64,000 bases of DNA from Isochrysis galbana (Eukaryota; Haptophyta; Isochrysidales; Isochrysidaceae). Below are positions 18,545-28,735 of the stretch, piece after piece. The stretch's first letter is position 1. Each line of letters begins with the position of its first letter. The notes under the pieces are model-generated. The model was given only the letters and a program-made list of their open reading frames with translations, had not been told where the DNA came from and made no database searches. The position numbers and the translations under genes are program-made. Location: assembly GCA_018136815.1 (NCBI GenBank), contig CM030937.1:3709820-3773819 (forward strand), written 5' to 3'.

Positions 18545-20944
18545 ATGCTCTGGAGCGAGAGCGAGGGTGAGAGCAGCGATGATGAGAACGCGAGGTTCAA
18601 GACCTTTGAGGAGCTTGAGGCCGAGACGGACCTCAAGGAGCAGCTCGAGGCGCAGGCGAAGGAAGAGCAACTGCGGAAAGACGAGGAGGCCTGTCGCGTT
18701 ATCGGTGACTCTTTGAGTAAGTCCGATGTGTCCATCTTACAGATCAAGAGGGCGCTCAAGCTTGGCACCGCCGGCGCGGAGGACAGCTCGGTTGCAGATA
18801 ATGAAGGCGGTGGGTCGGACGTCGAGCATTCAGGTGGGACAACGGGCAGGACACGGCGGGGGATGCAGTGGGCGGACGAACGCGATATAAACTATCACTC
18901 GCATCACGTCTTGGGACAGACGGGTTTACAGGCCCAGAGGTCTGAGGGGATGCTTGAGGCTGGGAGTCAAAAGTCTGGCACATTGGAGGGAGGTCACGGT
19001 GCTGGCCTTCAGGATGGCGCGTTCGGCGATGCCGCGGGCTCGAATGACGTCTGTCAGAGTGTCGACGCTCATGCAGAAGGGGACGGGGCGGCACCACAGA
19101 TGGAGCTTGCACAGATGGACGAGGAGGCAGCTAGCCTCGCTGCAAAGCGAAATCTCTGGCGCTTGTGGAGACTCGTCCGTGCTCAGGTCGAGACTGCTCA
19201 TCACTTTCGCAGTGTACAACGACGCTTCAGCCTAAACGTAGCTGTGCATCTCGCCGCATGGAGGAGACGCGCGAAGCTACATGTGGAGCGAGCGCGCATA
19301 ATTAAACTAGATGGACTGGTCCGGCATTGGAGAGGTAGGATTTGCAGGTGGTTGCTGCAGGCGCTCATCCACTTGCGGCAGCAACTCCTTCAGGTCACGC
19401 AGCACCTTTGGAGACGAAGGGGTAGTAGTACAGTCAGCATGACGGTTGAGCCCCACGTTGCTGAAAACAAGGCGTGGGCGTCCTTGATGCAAGAGCTCCG
19501 ACACGCGACATCCGAACTTCGCGAAGCCTTGAGGCGCTTGAGGGATGACGGCAATAGCCGAGCACGGACTGCGGCGGATGTGGCGGTATTGGTGCGGATT
19601 GCCCTGCGGCTCTCTCTGAGTGCGACCCTTTGGAGAGCTTGGGACCGTGATCCCCGACAGGTCGCTTTGCGTAAAGAGCGTGAGGCCAAGCGACAGCGGG
19701 AACGCGAGGCCGGATGGCACCATCAGCGCGAGGTGTTGGCACGTAAGAAAAGCCCACCCATTCTAAAGCTCGGCGCGGACCACCAGCCTTTGTTTATTGC
19801 GACCGTCACTCGTAAAATTCGGTTGCCAGAAGAGCGCGCCAAACATGTTTTGGCAATTCAGCGTCACGCCCGCGGGCTACTTTGCCGCCGTACCTCCACC
19901 GTCCCAGTCGTCCATTTGCCTAGTGGCACGCCGCGCGCCAGCGCGATTTCTGGCATGCTTTTCTTAGCCCACCAACGTTTCGCACTTCGGTTGACGCGGA
20001 AGACGAACCTCGATTTCCACCTAATTGTCTACGAGCCAGAGTCCAAGCTAGTTTTGGGCACCCGCGTTCGGTGGGCTCGCTGTGCTCGGCCTCACATGTG
20101 GGTGTCGTGGTGGTGCGAGCTAACCAAGCTCCGTGTCGTCAGCCCCCTCAGCAGCGGATCTGCGGCCGGTTCCAAGTCCCATGGGGGTACTACGACTATT
20201 CACTTGACGCATGCAGATGAGCCCTTGCGCGCGCTCTGCGGCATCCGGCGGGGAGCATGGGCAGAGGTTCTGCACGACCTGCGCACCACGAATGGCCAGC
20301 GAGTAGTCATCGTGCCATATATTCCTGTGGCGGAAGGCACGAGGCAGGGGCTTGCTAGCGCACCTGTCGAGTCAGACGACGACAAGGAGCTACGCCAGGC
20401 GTACTTACAGATGCGTGAGGCCGTGCTGCCTGAGGACATTGTGGCCGGTTCCGTTGATGTCGGAGGGGTGGCAGCGGCCGGTGCTTTTGGCACGTGGATG
20501 GAGCATCACATGGCGGAGGTTGCACCACGAGCACCGCCTTTGCCCCCGCTGCGCCGATCCGTCTCGGTCCTCCAGCGCCCAATGTCTCGAGGCATCCTGA
20601 CTTTCTCCTCGCTCCTCACCAGCCCTTCTGAGTCCTCGTTCTTTCCCACCATCCCCACCGACTTCGCTTCCCAGGCGCAGCGCCTTGGGCCCGCTAGGAG
20701 GCGCACTTCCATGATAGGCCAACTACCACCACTGCCGTACCCGTCAGCCTCCATCTCCCCCACACGGCGGACCAAGGGGTCCGCACAACTAGTAGGAAAA
20801 CTTTACGCTGTGGGTGGATACCTCCAAGATGCATCGTGGTTTCAGGTGGAACCCCGGTCACAAGGAGCCCCGGGGAGAGCTTTTCGAGCCGACCTTCCGC
20901 CTCGTGAACCAATCCCGACAAGAGCGACGGCCGTGTGGCCGTGA
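18545..20944 (+). CDS. IQ-motif-containing protein, otherwise unrecognised
   Basis: One uninterrupted 799-residue frame. The first ATG after an in-frame TAG is at 18545. The N-terminus is acidic and Ser-rich (WSESEGESSDDE), followed by a charged helix (about 20-70). A helical Arg/Leu/Trp-rich middle (about 215-400) has repeated W-R patterns (LWRLWRLV, LAAWRRRA, VRHWRGRI) typical of IQ/SFI-like helices. A canonical IQ motif, AIQRHARGLLCRR, is near residue 440. The C-terminal part (about 460-600) contains a compact region with YEPESKLVLGTRVRW, then a Pro/Ser-rich tail. Calmodulin or centrin binding is a fair inference, and a role in centriole or axoneme is possible. The lack of introns contrasts with its neighbours. 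Confidence 0.75.
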   Translation: MLWSESEGESSDDENARFKTFEELEAETDLKEQLEAQAKEEQLRKDEEACRVIGDSLSKSDVSILQIKRALKLGTAGAEDSSVADNEGGGSDVEHSGGTTGRTRRGMQWADERDINYHSHHVLGQTGLQAQRSEGMLEAGSQKSGTLEGGHGAGLQDGAFGDAAGSNDVCQSVDAHAEGDGAAPQMELAQMDEEAASLAAKRNLWRLWRLVRAQVETAHHFRSVQRRFSLNVAVHLAAWRRRAKLHVERARIIKLDGLVRHWRGRICRWLLQALIHLRQQLLQVTQHLWRRRGSSTVSMTVEPHVAENKAWASLMQELRHATSELREALRRLRDDGNSRARTAADVAVLVRIALRLSLSATLWRAWDRDPRQVALRKEREAKRQREREAGWHHQREVLARKKSPPILKLGADHQPLFIATVTRKIRLPEERAKHVLAIQRHARGLLCRRTSTVPVVHLPSGTPRASAISGMLFLAHQRFALRLTRKTNLDFHLIVYEPESKLVLGTRVRWARCARPHMWVSWWCELTKLRVVSPLSSGSAAGSKSHGGTTTIHLTHADEPLRALCGIRRGAWAEVLHDLRTTNGQRVVIVPYIPVAEGTRQGLASAPVESDDDKELRQAYLQMREAVLPEDIVAGSVDVGGVAAAGAFGTWMEHHMAEVAPRAPPLPPLRRSVSVLQRPMSRGILTFSSLLTSPSESSFFPTIPTDFASQAQRLGPARRRTSMIGQLPPLPYPSASISPTRRTKGSAQLVGKLYAVGGYLQDASWFQVEPRSQGAPGRAFRADLPPREPIPTRATAVWP

Positions 20945-21109
20945 TAGGATGTGAATGACAGCCAGCATGATAGTTTGAGGTAGGACGTGGTGAAGGATCC
21001 AATTGAGTGGAAGGGGTTGTCGATAGGTTGCGATTGCCGTACGTGAGGCCATGCCGTTGATAGTGCTATGAGGGCTTGGCCACCGGTTGAACCGGTTAGT
21101 AGTAAAAAA
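20945..21109 (+). other. 3' flank of the IQ-motif gene
   Basis: Short non-coding stretch before a LINE tail. Nothing specific is seen. Confidence 0.35.
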
Positions 21110-21250
21110 ACCTTTTCCTTTTAACATTCTCGCCGGTGGCGTTGGGACTCTGCGTAGCCACGCCCTCTCCTCCTTAACTCCTTCTCACCTCCCCCTGCCT
21201 TGCGGCTACTCCCCTTGTGCACTACATAAGGGCTCGGGTTATGGTGGGTG
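21110..21250 (-). mobile_element. Solo LINE 3' tail
   Basis: Reverse-complemented it reads GCACAAGGGGAGTAGCCGCA ... GGCGAGAATGTTAAAAGG then T-rich, the 3' UTR end of the LINE at 51600-51720 and 2310-2440. It is a very short truncated insertion. Confidence 0.8.
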
Positions 21251-21264
21251 TCAGGGTTGGTGTC

Positions 21265-21600
21265 GCATTCGCGAGTCGACACTCGTTAGGCTTCTCTCTT
21301 CTCTTCGTCGTTCGGCATTTATCGTTATAATTCTCTCGTTCTCGTTCTCGGTCAAAAAGCTTCGCTTGGACGCATAGGGTCTTGGGTTGTGGAGCGTTCT
21401 CTCTCTTTCTCTCGAAGAGAAGGGAAGTTTCCCGTTTCCCCACCTTTCTCCCTCCTAGGCGCCTCGCAAATAGGTTTAATTCGCTATCTTCTCCGCGCTT
21501 CTCTATCTACTTCAGTGATTGCAATCAGGTTTAATTTGCAATCTCATCGCATCTCCCCCTTAGGCACACCGCACTTCTCTCGTCTTATTTGGTAAGTCTT
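21265..21600 (+). repeat. GTCGACACTCGTTAGGC repeat, paired with an inverted copy at 45885-46195
   Basis: About 300 bp are colinear with the reverse complement of 45885-46195. Shared segments are TGTCGCATTCGCGA, CGTTAGGCTTC, CGTTCTCGGTCAAAAGCTTCG, GGCGCCTCGC and TGATTGCAATCAGGTTTAAT. It precedes a retroelement-type ORF start here, so it may be a 5' UTR module. Confidence 0.75.
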
Positions 21601-22177
21601 TTGGAATCTTGTGCGGCAGGATTGCCCCTCGTTTCCGTTATGGTGCGATTCCCCTTCCAGACGGGATCGCCGACAGATCGCCTTCTGATCGTCGTCCGTC
21701 GTCGTCTGGCCGGAGTGTTTGGGTTTGATTTCAGTCGAGTTATGTGAGAAAGTCGTGGGGCGAGAGTCGGGGTGTTTTCCTGGGTGTCGTTGTCCGTCGT
21801 CCTGTCGTCAGTCGTCATTCGTCGTCGCTCTCGCTCTCGTCGCTCTCGCTCTCGTAACACTCGTACCCAACAAACTCGCCTCGCCTCGCCAGCCCCTGCC
21901 ATCACAGCCCTCCTCTCACTCACCCTCGCCTCTCGCCACTCGTTCCATGTCGCTCTCGCCGCCGTCCTCGCCCTCGCTCAAGCCCGCCTGCCCGCCTTCC
22001 TCTGCTGACGGGCTTCAGCCCGTCAGCACCTCCGAAGTCGTCTCCCTCGCCGCGCCTGCCGCCGGCTTGGCCCCTTCCTCATTGCCCTCAGGCCCTATGG
22101 GCCATCCCAATTCGTCAGTTGGGCGGGATGCTCCAATCCCTAGCGCTTCGGTTCCCTCCTTCCTCCTGTGCCATTAG
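21601..22177 (+). mobile_element. Leader and first-ORF start, MSLSPPSSP type
   Basis: A GTCGT-rich leader (21640-21860) precedes the ATG at 21947. The 76-residue frame starts MSLSPPSSPSLKPACPPSSA and ends at 22177. A related start is on the minus strand at 44887 (MSAPSSRSPSPKPVLPPSSA). Pro/Ser-rich N-termini like this are common in ORF1 proteins, but nothing more specific is visible. Confidence 0.45.
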
Positions 22178-22414
22178 CAGGTGACAGGCGCGGGACTTAC
22201 CGGAGCTCTCGCTCGCGCCCACCCCCTTCTCCGCGCGCTCTCTTCTCTCTCCCCTCTCCTGCGGCACGCGCGATGGCGCGCCTGCGGTAGGCCTGCAGCT
22301 GCCTGCTGCCTGGCGCCCCTGGAGACTGGACGCTCCTGGAGGCCAGTTCAGGGGGCAGAGGAGGCTGGGTCTCGGCCTTGGCCTCCCCTGCCTCTCCCTC
22401 GCTGGCGCTCCTGA
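22178..22414. other. Repeat-derived sequence, no gene
   Basis: Fragments resembling the GGCCAGTTCAGGGGGCAGAGGAGGCTGG block found in other repeats (42290-42320). No coding evidence. Confidence 0.35.
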
Positions 22415-22620
22415 AAAAAAACTTCATAATATTCTTACCGCACTTGCGGCGGATGGAACCACTACCTACACGTAGTATACTTTCTACTACACCCCCACTC
22501 CCCCGACCCTTCCCCCCCGCCATCAGCCATCAGGCGGCTCCCCCCGTGCACTACCAGGGGGATCGGGGTGAAGGGCTTAGATACGGCCCGGTGGCCGCGC
22601 GCCCCCCCCCCGGTGATCCG
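22415..22620 (-). mobile_element. Solo LINE 3' tail, second subfamily
   Basis: Reverse complement carries TAGTGCACGGGGGGAG, CCTGATGGC and a GTAAGAATATTATGAAG-like end. It pairs with the plus copy at 34600-34770. Confidence 0.7.
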
Positions 22621-23361
22621 TTCCCCCCTTCCTCCTATGCCTACCGGGCTGGCGGCGGCCTCAGACCCGACTTATCTTGTAAACAGGCAAGAGGTGGGGG
22701 ACTTACCTATTTTTCGGTGAGCGGAGCTCTCGCTCCGCCCATCGAGCCATCCTGTCTACAACCATCTTCGTCGAACCGATTGATGAGAATGAGGACGACA
22801 AGGAGGAAGAAGTCAAGAGAAAGAAAGCCTAAAAACTTGAGGCTAGCAAGAGCTCAGCCAACAAGCACCGAGAAAGAAGGGAGCAAGATGTGGGAAAGGC
22901 AACGGGCAGGCGAGAAGATGAAGATGGGAAGAATGGTGAGTAGGGTGGAAAGCGGAGGCTTGGAGATGGAGAGGCGGAGGCGTGGCGAGGGGTGGGAGAA
23001 TGGCGAGGGAAGGCAGGTTGACCGCGCTCGGCGCCAAAGAGACGAGCCAAGCTCACCCCATCAGGCCGGTGGTGTGCAGCCGGGCATGCGCGCAATGCAC
23101 ATGAATGGGCTCGTGCGCGGCGCAATGCCCTAACGACGGTACGACGGTATAATTTCTAACGACTTTACTCTACTTACCTTCCTAACTTCCTCCCTTCCTC
23201 TCTAATTCCCTCCCCCATTTCTCAGCGGCCGAGCGAGCCTTCCGCCCTCCTCCCTCCCCCTCCCCCCTCCCCCTCTCCCCTCTCCCCTCTTCCTCTCCTC
23301 TGTCTGCTCTCGCCGCCGTCCCGGGCTGCACCGCCCCGCGTGCGCCGCGTGGAACTGCCAA
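22621..23361. other. Unassigned, upstream of the repeat-domain gene
   Basis: A short plus frame around 22760-22833 (IFVEPIDENEDDKEEE...KRKKA, stop) looks coding-like but is isolated. The last 150 bp before 23362 are CT-rich, the usual pre-start composition here. Confidence 0.3.
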
Positions 23362-25674
23362 ATGGACGTCGATGAGGACGAGCGGCGGAGCGCAGACCGC
23401 GTGGCGGAGCTCAAGGCGGAGTTTGAGAGGATTGTGAGTCAAGGGACGGCCGCAATGGCAGCCGCTCACGGCTACGTACGCTCGGACCCAGTCTCGGGGG
23501 CAAGGCTATCGGCCGAGGATGAGCACAAGTTGCAACACATGCTGCTCGAGCGCGTCTTCACCAAACGGCTGCGCGACTTCCAAGCGGCCGATGAGCTGCG
23601 TGCGAGGCTGAAGGAGGCGGGTGTCCACCTGAACGACGGCGAGAAGACGTACAGCATCCGGCCCCCGCAGGCGCGTGCGCCTACGCACCATGGCTACACG
23701 CGAGCCGACGATGGCAGGGTTGTACTCTCGCCGGCTGACCAGGCAACGCTCGACCAGATGCTTCTCCAGCGGCTAATCGCCAAGCGTGCCCGTGATTTTG
23801 AGCTGGCAGATAATCTGCGCAAGCAGCTGCGTGAAGCGGGCGTGCTGCTTGATGATGCGAACAACACGTACTGTGTGGTCGTACGTGAGCCTCGCGCTCC
23901 TGCAGTGCCGACCCACCATGGATACACTCGTGCAGTCGACAGTGTGGTTGAGTTTTCGCCATCGGATCAGGCGACGCTCGACGCACTGCTCCTTGAGCGC
24001 ATGCGCGCCAAGCGTATCCGGGACTTTGGGAAAGCGGATGAGCTGCAACGCCAACTGACGGCGGCGGGGGTTATCATCGATGACACTGCAAAGACGTACC
24101 GCCTTGTGCCCCCTCCAAGCGCCGCTCCTCCCGCTCGACCACGGGAGCCGTCGCTTCCAACTGAGCACGGCTATACACGTGCCGAGGAGGACGACGGAGA
24201 GGCATGGCGAGCTTTCTCAGCAGACCAGCAAGCTACCATAGAGCGGCTGCTGTTGGAGCGCACGATAGCCAAGCGCACGCGTCAGTTCGACCTGGCTGAC
24301 TCTTTGCGTGCACAGCTGGGGGAGGCCGGTGTCATCGTGGACGATAAAGCGCGGACCTTCCGCGTAATTGTGAAGCGCTCCGTGAACAAAGAGGATCCCT
24401 CGCGATCAAGTGCTGGATCCGGAAATGCGAGTGGCGGCAAAGCCGGCGGCGCCGACGACGCACCTTGGACGAGGGATCCTCTCGATGATTCAGGAGTGGA
24501 GCTAGGTGAGGTAGACCAAGCAATGCTGGTCTCAAAACTCAACGATCGTCGCGCTGCACAGAAGGTCCGGGATTTTGCGGCTGCCGATGCGATCCGTGAT
24601 GAGCTAAGGGCTGTTGCACGAGGCTGTGGCTGCATGCTCTTCTTCGATGACAAGGCCAAGACATACCGTTTCGCGGCTGCGCCGTCTCAAAGCACGGGTC
24701 CGGCCGCCCCTGCCGCTCAGCAGGCTCCCCAGTCCCGTACATCGGCGCCCTCCGACCATGGGTATACAAGGAAAAGGGACGACGGCATGTCAGAGCGCGA
24801 GGTGAGCGATGACGAGCAGCGCACCATCGACCGGCTGCTGCTCGAGCGCATCGCCGCTAAGCGCTCGCGCGACTTCGATCTCGCAGATGAACTCCGCACG
24901 CAGTTGAGCGCTATGGGATGTTTCGTGGACGACAAGGCGCACACTTACTCCATTCGACCCTTGCGACCCGCTGGGCCGCCCACCTTCAATCGCGATCCGG
25001 AAGACGACTCTGGTGTCGAGCTTGCGGCGGACCAGCTAGAGCTGCTACATCGTCTCCTCGGTGAACGATGGCATGCTCAACGCGATCGAAGCTACGCGCT
25101 GGCCGACGAGATCCGCCGAGACTTGCGCAACGAGCTCAATGTTATCATCAACGTCCGCGCTCAAACGTGGAAGGTCATTCCTCCGAGGCACAAATCAATA
25201 AGTGTGAGAAAGAGCCCGGATGCGAGCACAAGGGGATGGAGCACGGGGTCTCCATTACAAGACGCCGGTTGTTCTACACCGGCGGCGCCGGGAAGAGAGA
25301 CTATAGTGCCGTCTGTAAAGACGCCGGAAGGGGGTTCCACATTGCGGCCCCGATCCCCGGAAAGCTATCGTGAATCTGCGCACAATCCTGCCGAAAGGAG
25401 TGCGCTGATGTTCAGCAAGAAGCGAGAACGCGATGGCCTAGGCTCGGCTGTAGACGCCACGCGCGAGGAGGGCGGCGAGGAAGGTCGGCGCTTGTTCGGA
25501 CGAGAGGACGAACTAAGTACGGGCCAAACTCGTTCTGCTCGCGATGGCGTGGATGGCGATGGGCCTCCAACGGCAAGCCGGCCAAGGTTGAGCACCGACG
25601 GCTGCGGAGACGATGGAGGGAACTCGGAGGATGAGGACAACATCGTTAGTAAGATCTTGTATGATGACATCTGA
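23362..25674 (+). CDS. Protein with about seven tandem RDFxxADELR domains
   Basis: Single exon, 770 residues from the ATG at 23362. About seven copies of a 65-100-residue unit occur. Each has HGYTR or similar, then LLLERxxAKRxRDFxxADELRxQLxxAGVxxDD and an aromatic end (KTYRL, HTYSI, QTWKV). The fifth and seventh copies start DDSGVEL instead of HGYTR. The core resembles the helical segment at the C-terminus of cysteinyl-tRNA synthetases and small modules in many algal proteins whose role is unknown. The last about 170 residues are charged and low-complexity, possibly disordered, ending EDEDNIVSKILYDDI. Nucleic-acid binding is a guess. Copies differ enough to be old rather than recent duplications. 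Confidence 0.8.
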   Translation: MDVDEDERRSADRVAELKAEFERIVSQGTAAMAAAHGYVRSDPVSGARLSAEDEHKLQHMLLERVFTKRLRDFQAADELRARLKEAGVHLNDGEKTYSIRPPQARAPTHHGYTRADDGRVVLSPADQATLDQMLLQRLIAKRARDFELADNLRKQLREAGVLLDDANNTYCVVVREPRAPAVPTHHGYTRAVDSVVEFSPSDQATLDALLLERMRAKRIRDFGKADELQRQLTAAGVIIDDTAKTYRLVPPPSAAPPARPREPSLPTEHGYTRAEEDDGEAWRAFSADQQATIERLLLERTIAKRTRQFDLADSLRAQLGEAGVIVDDKARTFRVIVKRSVNKEDPSRSSAGSGNASGGKAGGADDAPWTRDPLDDSGVELGEVDQAMLVSKLNDRRAAQKVRDFAAADAIRDELRAVARGCGCMLFFDDKAKTYRFAAAPSQSTGPAAPAAQQAPQSRTSAPSDHGYTRKRDDGMSEREVSDDEQRTIDRLLLERIAAKRSRDFDLADELRTQLSAMGCFVDDKAHTYSIRPLRPAGPPTFNRDPEDDSGVELAADQLELLHRLLGERWHAQRDRSYALADEIRRDLRNELNVIINVRAQTWKVIPPRHKSISVRKSPDASTRGWSTGSPLQDAGCSTPAAPGRETIVPSVKTPEGGSTLRPRSPESYRESAHNPAERSALMFSKKRERDGLGSAVDATREEGGEEGRRLFGREDELSTGQTRSARDGVDGDGPPTASRPRLSTDGCGDDGGNSEDEDNIVSKILYDDI

Positions 25675-27050
25675 AGGTCTCTGATGGGAAGCGCACTTGC
25701 CGACTACCCGCGTGTGCGCTGCAATCTGCGCAAGACATCCGGGTACCGTAGCCATTCTCGGCGAACCTCGTGGCCATTAATCGAGGGAGCGCTGTGAGCA
25801 GTCTTGAGTCTTGTGGGGTACAAGGTGGAGGATTCCTCTTCTGCAGCCGTTGGGCATCTCGCAACGCCGCGCCATCAGGACAGTCAACAATGCTGAGGTG
25901 GACGATTTCTTCTCTCCTTCAACTCTTGGGTTGGTGGCAAGGTGCGCAACGCAATTTCATCAAAACGATCACCAACGAGAGTTTTTGCCAGTATCGGTCG
26001 GTATGGTATCTCATCCATTCTTATCCATGTTTGCCGTGGTCGGCGGCGATGTGTGACGATGTAATGAATGCTCTTGACTCAGTCAACGGGTTGGGGCTTC
26101 AGAGGTGAGAGGTAGGATGCGCACGTCGGCGTTGTGGTACAACGCCACGGGCAGCATGGCTAGTTAGTGACAGTGGTGCTAATGAGAGGGACGCATGGCG
26201 CGCATGCTGCATGCCGTTACTACTTCACTTTTCTTATCGGGGCATGGTGATGGCGTACAAGTGGAGCCACCCTTACCTCACCTTTTAATATTGTGAGTGG
26301 CAAGGGTAGCCCATGCCAGGTTGTGACTGGGACTATGCGTATGGATGGGTGGTGAGGACGTGCAACATGATCGCTCGTGGGAATAGGAATCAGATTTGGG
26401 GAAGGCATGGGGACGGAAGGTTCGCATCGGGGAGAGAGCACACGGGGAAGCGGATGAGGCTGTGAGAGAAGCCTCAGCTCGTCGAGGAGTCTCGCGGCAC
26501 GGCGAGAGAGGCGGTCATCGACATCGGCGGCACTCTTTAGTAGCTAAGAAGGTGCAACTCTCGGCTCTATTTTGGTAAATAATTATCATTGACCATCAAC
26601 TTGGACGGTCGGCCCACCTGCCACACGACTCCCCTCATTTTAGCACACAAGCAACGTTGCCCCTCAAACTCTCAGGGGTGGGTGGGAGTGGCACGCGTAT
26701 ATCACCCATACGTTTGACGAGTCGAGGCGCATTCCGTACACCATATCGGTATTCGAAATTATTCATTATTCGATAGTGGGGATAATTATGAAACGACAAA
26801 ATCTTAATTTGACAGACAAATTTGGCATTTGGCATTCAGACTTATTACATACTCTTGGGAAACTTCTCAAACAAACGAGTTGGGGGGGGCAGTTTGACAC
26901 CATGCCCGCTCGGGTTAAGGAATGCAACCATGAACGTCCGGGCGTTGTCTGAGAAAGTTGCATCTTCTCAAAATGAATTATTTTTTTCACGCGGGAGGCT
27001 TACGATAAGGACAGGCACGCACACAAGACCCAGACATGAAAATGTATCTA
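25675..27050. other. 1.4-kb stretch without a supported gene
   Basis: Short open frames (25770-26108, 26396-26578 plus; 26990-26635 minus) lack recognisable features. A CTTTTAATATTGTGAG motif at about 26280-26296 resembles an inverted LINE tail end. 26590-27000 is AT-richer than its surroundings. Confidence 0.35.
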
Positions 27051-27052
27051 CT

Positions 27053-27545
27053 AGCCCGGTCACTCACTGGGGGGGTGCGGAGGGCACCATCTGTAATGGG
27101 CAAACGAAGGCCTAAATAAGCTCCCTATAGGTTCTGGTATGGGAGATCAGCAAAAAAAATCGGGGGTCTTCCGGCAAAGTTTTCGAAAAATACCCGATTT
27201 TAGGCCTCTGACGGCCGTGCGGAAATATATTTCAGGCCCCCTCCGGGATTATTTTACCGATGGCCTTCGTGCGCGCCTCTCGCAGCGAAACTCGAAACCG
27301 TGGGCATCGGCATCGGCAGCTGACCCAGACCAAGCAGATCCTGGTTCATACGCACAGCAATATAGTTTTACTATGTTTTCATGGACTTGAACGTGTACGT
27401 AAGTATCGCAAAAACTAAAGACGCTAACCGCTAAAAACACCAAGGGCTCGAGAACCCAACTTCGACCCGCGACCGGGGGCGCCACGAGGCCGTTCGAGTC
27501 ACCGCTCACCAAACGGATGCCGCTACCAGCACCAAAGTCCAAAGT
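27053..27545 (+). repeat. AGCCCGGTCACTCACT repeat, about 490 bp
   Basis: Colinear with 40381-40845 and, for its first about 130 bp, with 34102-34235. Shared segments: AGCCCGGTCACTCACT, TAAGCTCCCTATAGGTTCTG, GGCCTCTGACGGCCG, CGCGCCTCTCGCAGCG and CCCAACTTCGACCCGCGACC. No coding capacity. Confidence 0.8.
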
Positions 27546-27725
27546 GCGGTATGCCGCCCTCACAGCTCACAGCCACGCCAATCGCGCCCACCGCCCCCGC
27601 GCACTGCGTCGAAATCGGCCGCTTGCGGCCCCCGGTGATGACGTCGTCACGCCCCAACCAAGACGCGCCGTGAGTGCCCAACTTCGACCCGCGACCGGGG
27701 GCGCCACGAGGCCGTTCGAGTCACC
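27517..27725 (+). repeat. GATGCCGCTACCAGCACCAAAG module and duplicated CCCAACTTCGACCC block
   Basis: The module recurs at 29820-29925 and about 40828-40950. CCCAACTTCGACCCGCGACC occurs twice here (27459, 27681) and twice near 40770 and 40978. Confidence 0.65.
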
Positions 27726-27728
27726 GAA

Positions 27729-28040
27729 GTCGCGTTCCGTCAAAAGAGGGCCAGGCTATTTGTTTTCTTTTTGGTTATTATAATTACAATTACAAAGCTA
27801 AATATTATTATTGCAAAGCTAATCACGCCCCCCCACTCCCAGCACCCCCAGCTACGCGGGCTGAGTTTTCATCTTCTTCGTCTTTTTCTCACATCCCTCT
27901 TCCTCGTCGTTCTGCTGGCAGGCGACGGTGTCGCTTGGCTGATCTTGGGTGGCGAGGTGGCCGATGCACATCGCGCCGTGCCCACGCACGGCGTGCACAA
28001 TGTGATTGCAAGTCATCACACGTGATGCGCAACGAAACAT
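27729..28040 (-). mobile_element. GTCGCGTTCCGTC-ended element fragment with KKTKKMKTQPA frame
   Basis: Begins with the GTCGCGTTCCGTCAAAAGAG end. The minus frame 28040-27852 ends EEEGCEKKTKKMKTQPA, matching the tails at 5640 and 28417. Upstream it continues into the hairpin cassette instead of the longer protein, so this copy is rearranged. Confidence 0.6.
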
Positions 28041-28250
28041 CTCTTATATGGCTACTTTACGTAAATGTGGGCCTTAGGGGAGGGAAAAAGTTGGCATGCG
28101 CACACACGGCGCCCCCGCGGGGGGACCGATGCACATCGCGCCGTGCCCATAATTACAAGTAATGACAGGTGCCATGGGCAAATATCTCTTAAATGGTTTC
28201 TGAAGCGCCGACACGGCGCCCCCCGGGAGGGGGGGGACACGCGCCGCGGG
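27962..28250 (+). repeat. GCGCCGTGCCCACGCACGGCGTGC hairpin cassette, first group
   Basis: Contains GATGCACATCGCGCCGTGCC followed by the complementary CACGGCGTGCAC, then GCGAACGAAACATCTCTTATATGG-like text and a partial second hairpin at about 28128. It is repeated at 29270-29560. Confidence 0.65.
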
Positions 28251-28416
28251 AAAGCAGGGAAAAGTCGCGTTCCGTCAAAAGAGGACCAGGTGGTTTTTCA
28301 ACATCAACATATCTGTTTTCTTTTTAGTTATTAACAACAGTGGTACAAAACAAAGCTAATCACGCTTGCCCCCCCCCCCCCCCGCTTTCCTCTCAACACG
28401 CAGTGACTCTCCCCAG

Positions 28417-28668
28417 CTATGCGTGTTGAGTTTTCATCTTCTTCGTCTTTTTCTCACACCCCTCTTCCTCGATGGCGACGATGTCGTTCGGCTGATCTTG
28501 GATGGCGAGATCTGTGATGCGTGAGAGGACGCTTGGTCGGTCCTGCATGTAGAGCTTGCCAGCTGTTCGGCGCACTTGCGCCATGGGATTCGTTTCAGCG
28601 TACGCGACCGCCATGATGTATTCCATGCAGAGGTAAAAACCGTAACGAAACACATACAAGCATTTCAC
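28417..28668 (-). CDS. Conserved tail of a mobile-element protein
   Basis: An 83-residue frame whose last about 55 residues (TNPMAQVRRTAGKLYMQDRP, ITDLAIQDQP, EEEGCEKKTKKMKTQHA) recur with changes at 5826-5640 and partly at 28040-27852. It follows the Fanzor fragment on the same strand. The start is uncertain and no enzyme motif is seen. It may be the C-terminal exon of a larger protein. Confidence 0.45.
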   Translation of the reverse strand: MKCLYVFRYGFYLCMEYIMAVAYAETNPMAQVRRTAGKLYMQDRPSVLSRITDLAIQDQPNDIVAIEEEGCEKKTKKMKTQHA

Positions 28669-28735
28669 GACGGCTCAGTCACATATTGGAAGGAGGGATG
28701 TATTCCCGCCCAAAGGCGCGGGCCCCCCCATTAGT

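Noticed and set aside
18040-18768. Minus-strand frame of 242 residues
   Set aside because: Antisense to the start of the IQ-motif gene and to a C-run; poly-Gly and poly-Val content shows it is compositional.
25770-26108. 112-residue frame ending DSVNGLGLQR, echoing DAVNGLGLP in the armadillo-like region at 36800
   Set aside because: The match is only a few residues and the frame directly follows the stop of the repeat-domain gene; more likely 3' UTR.
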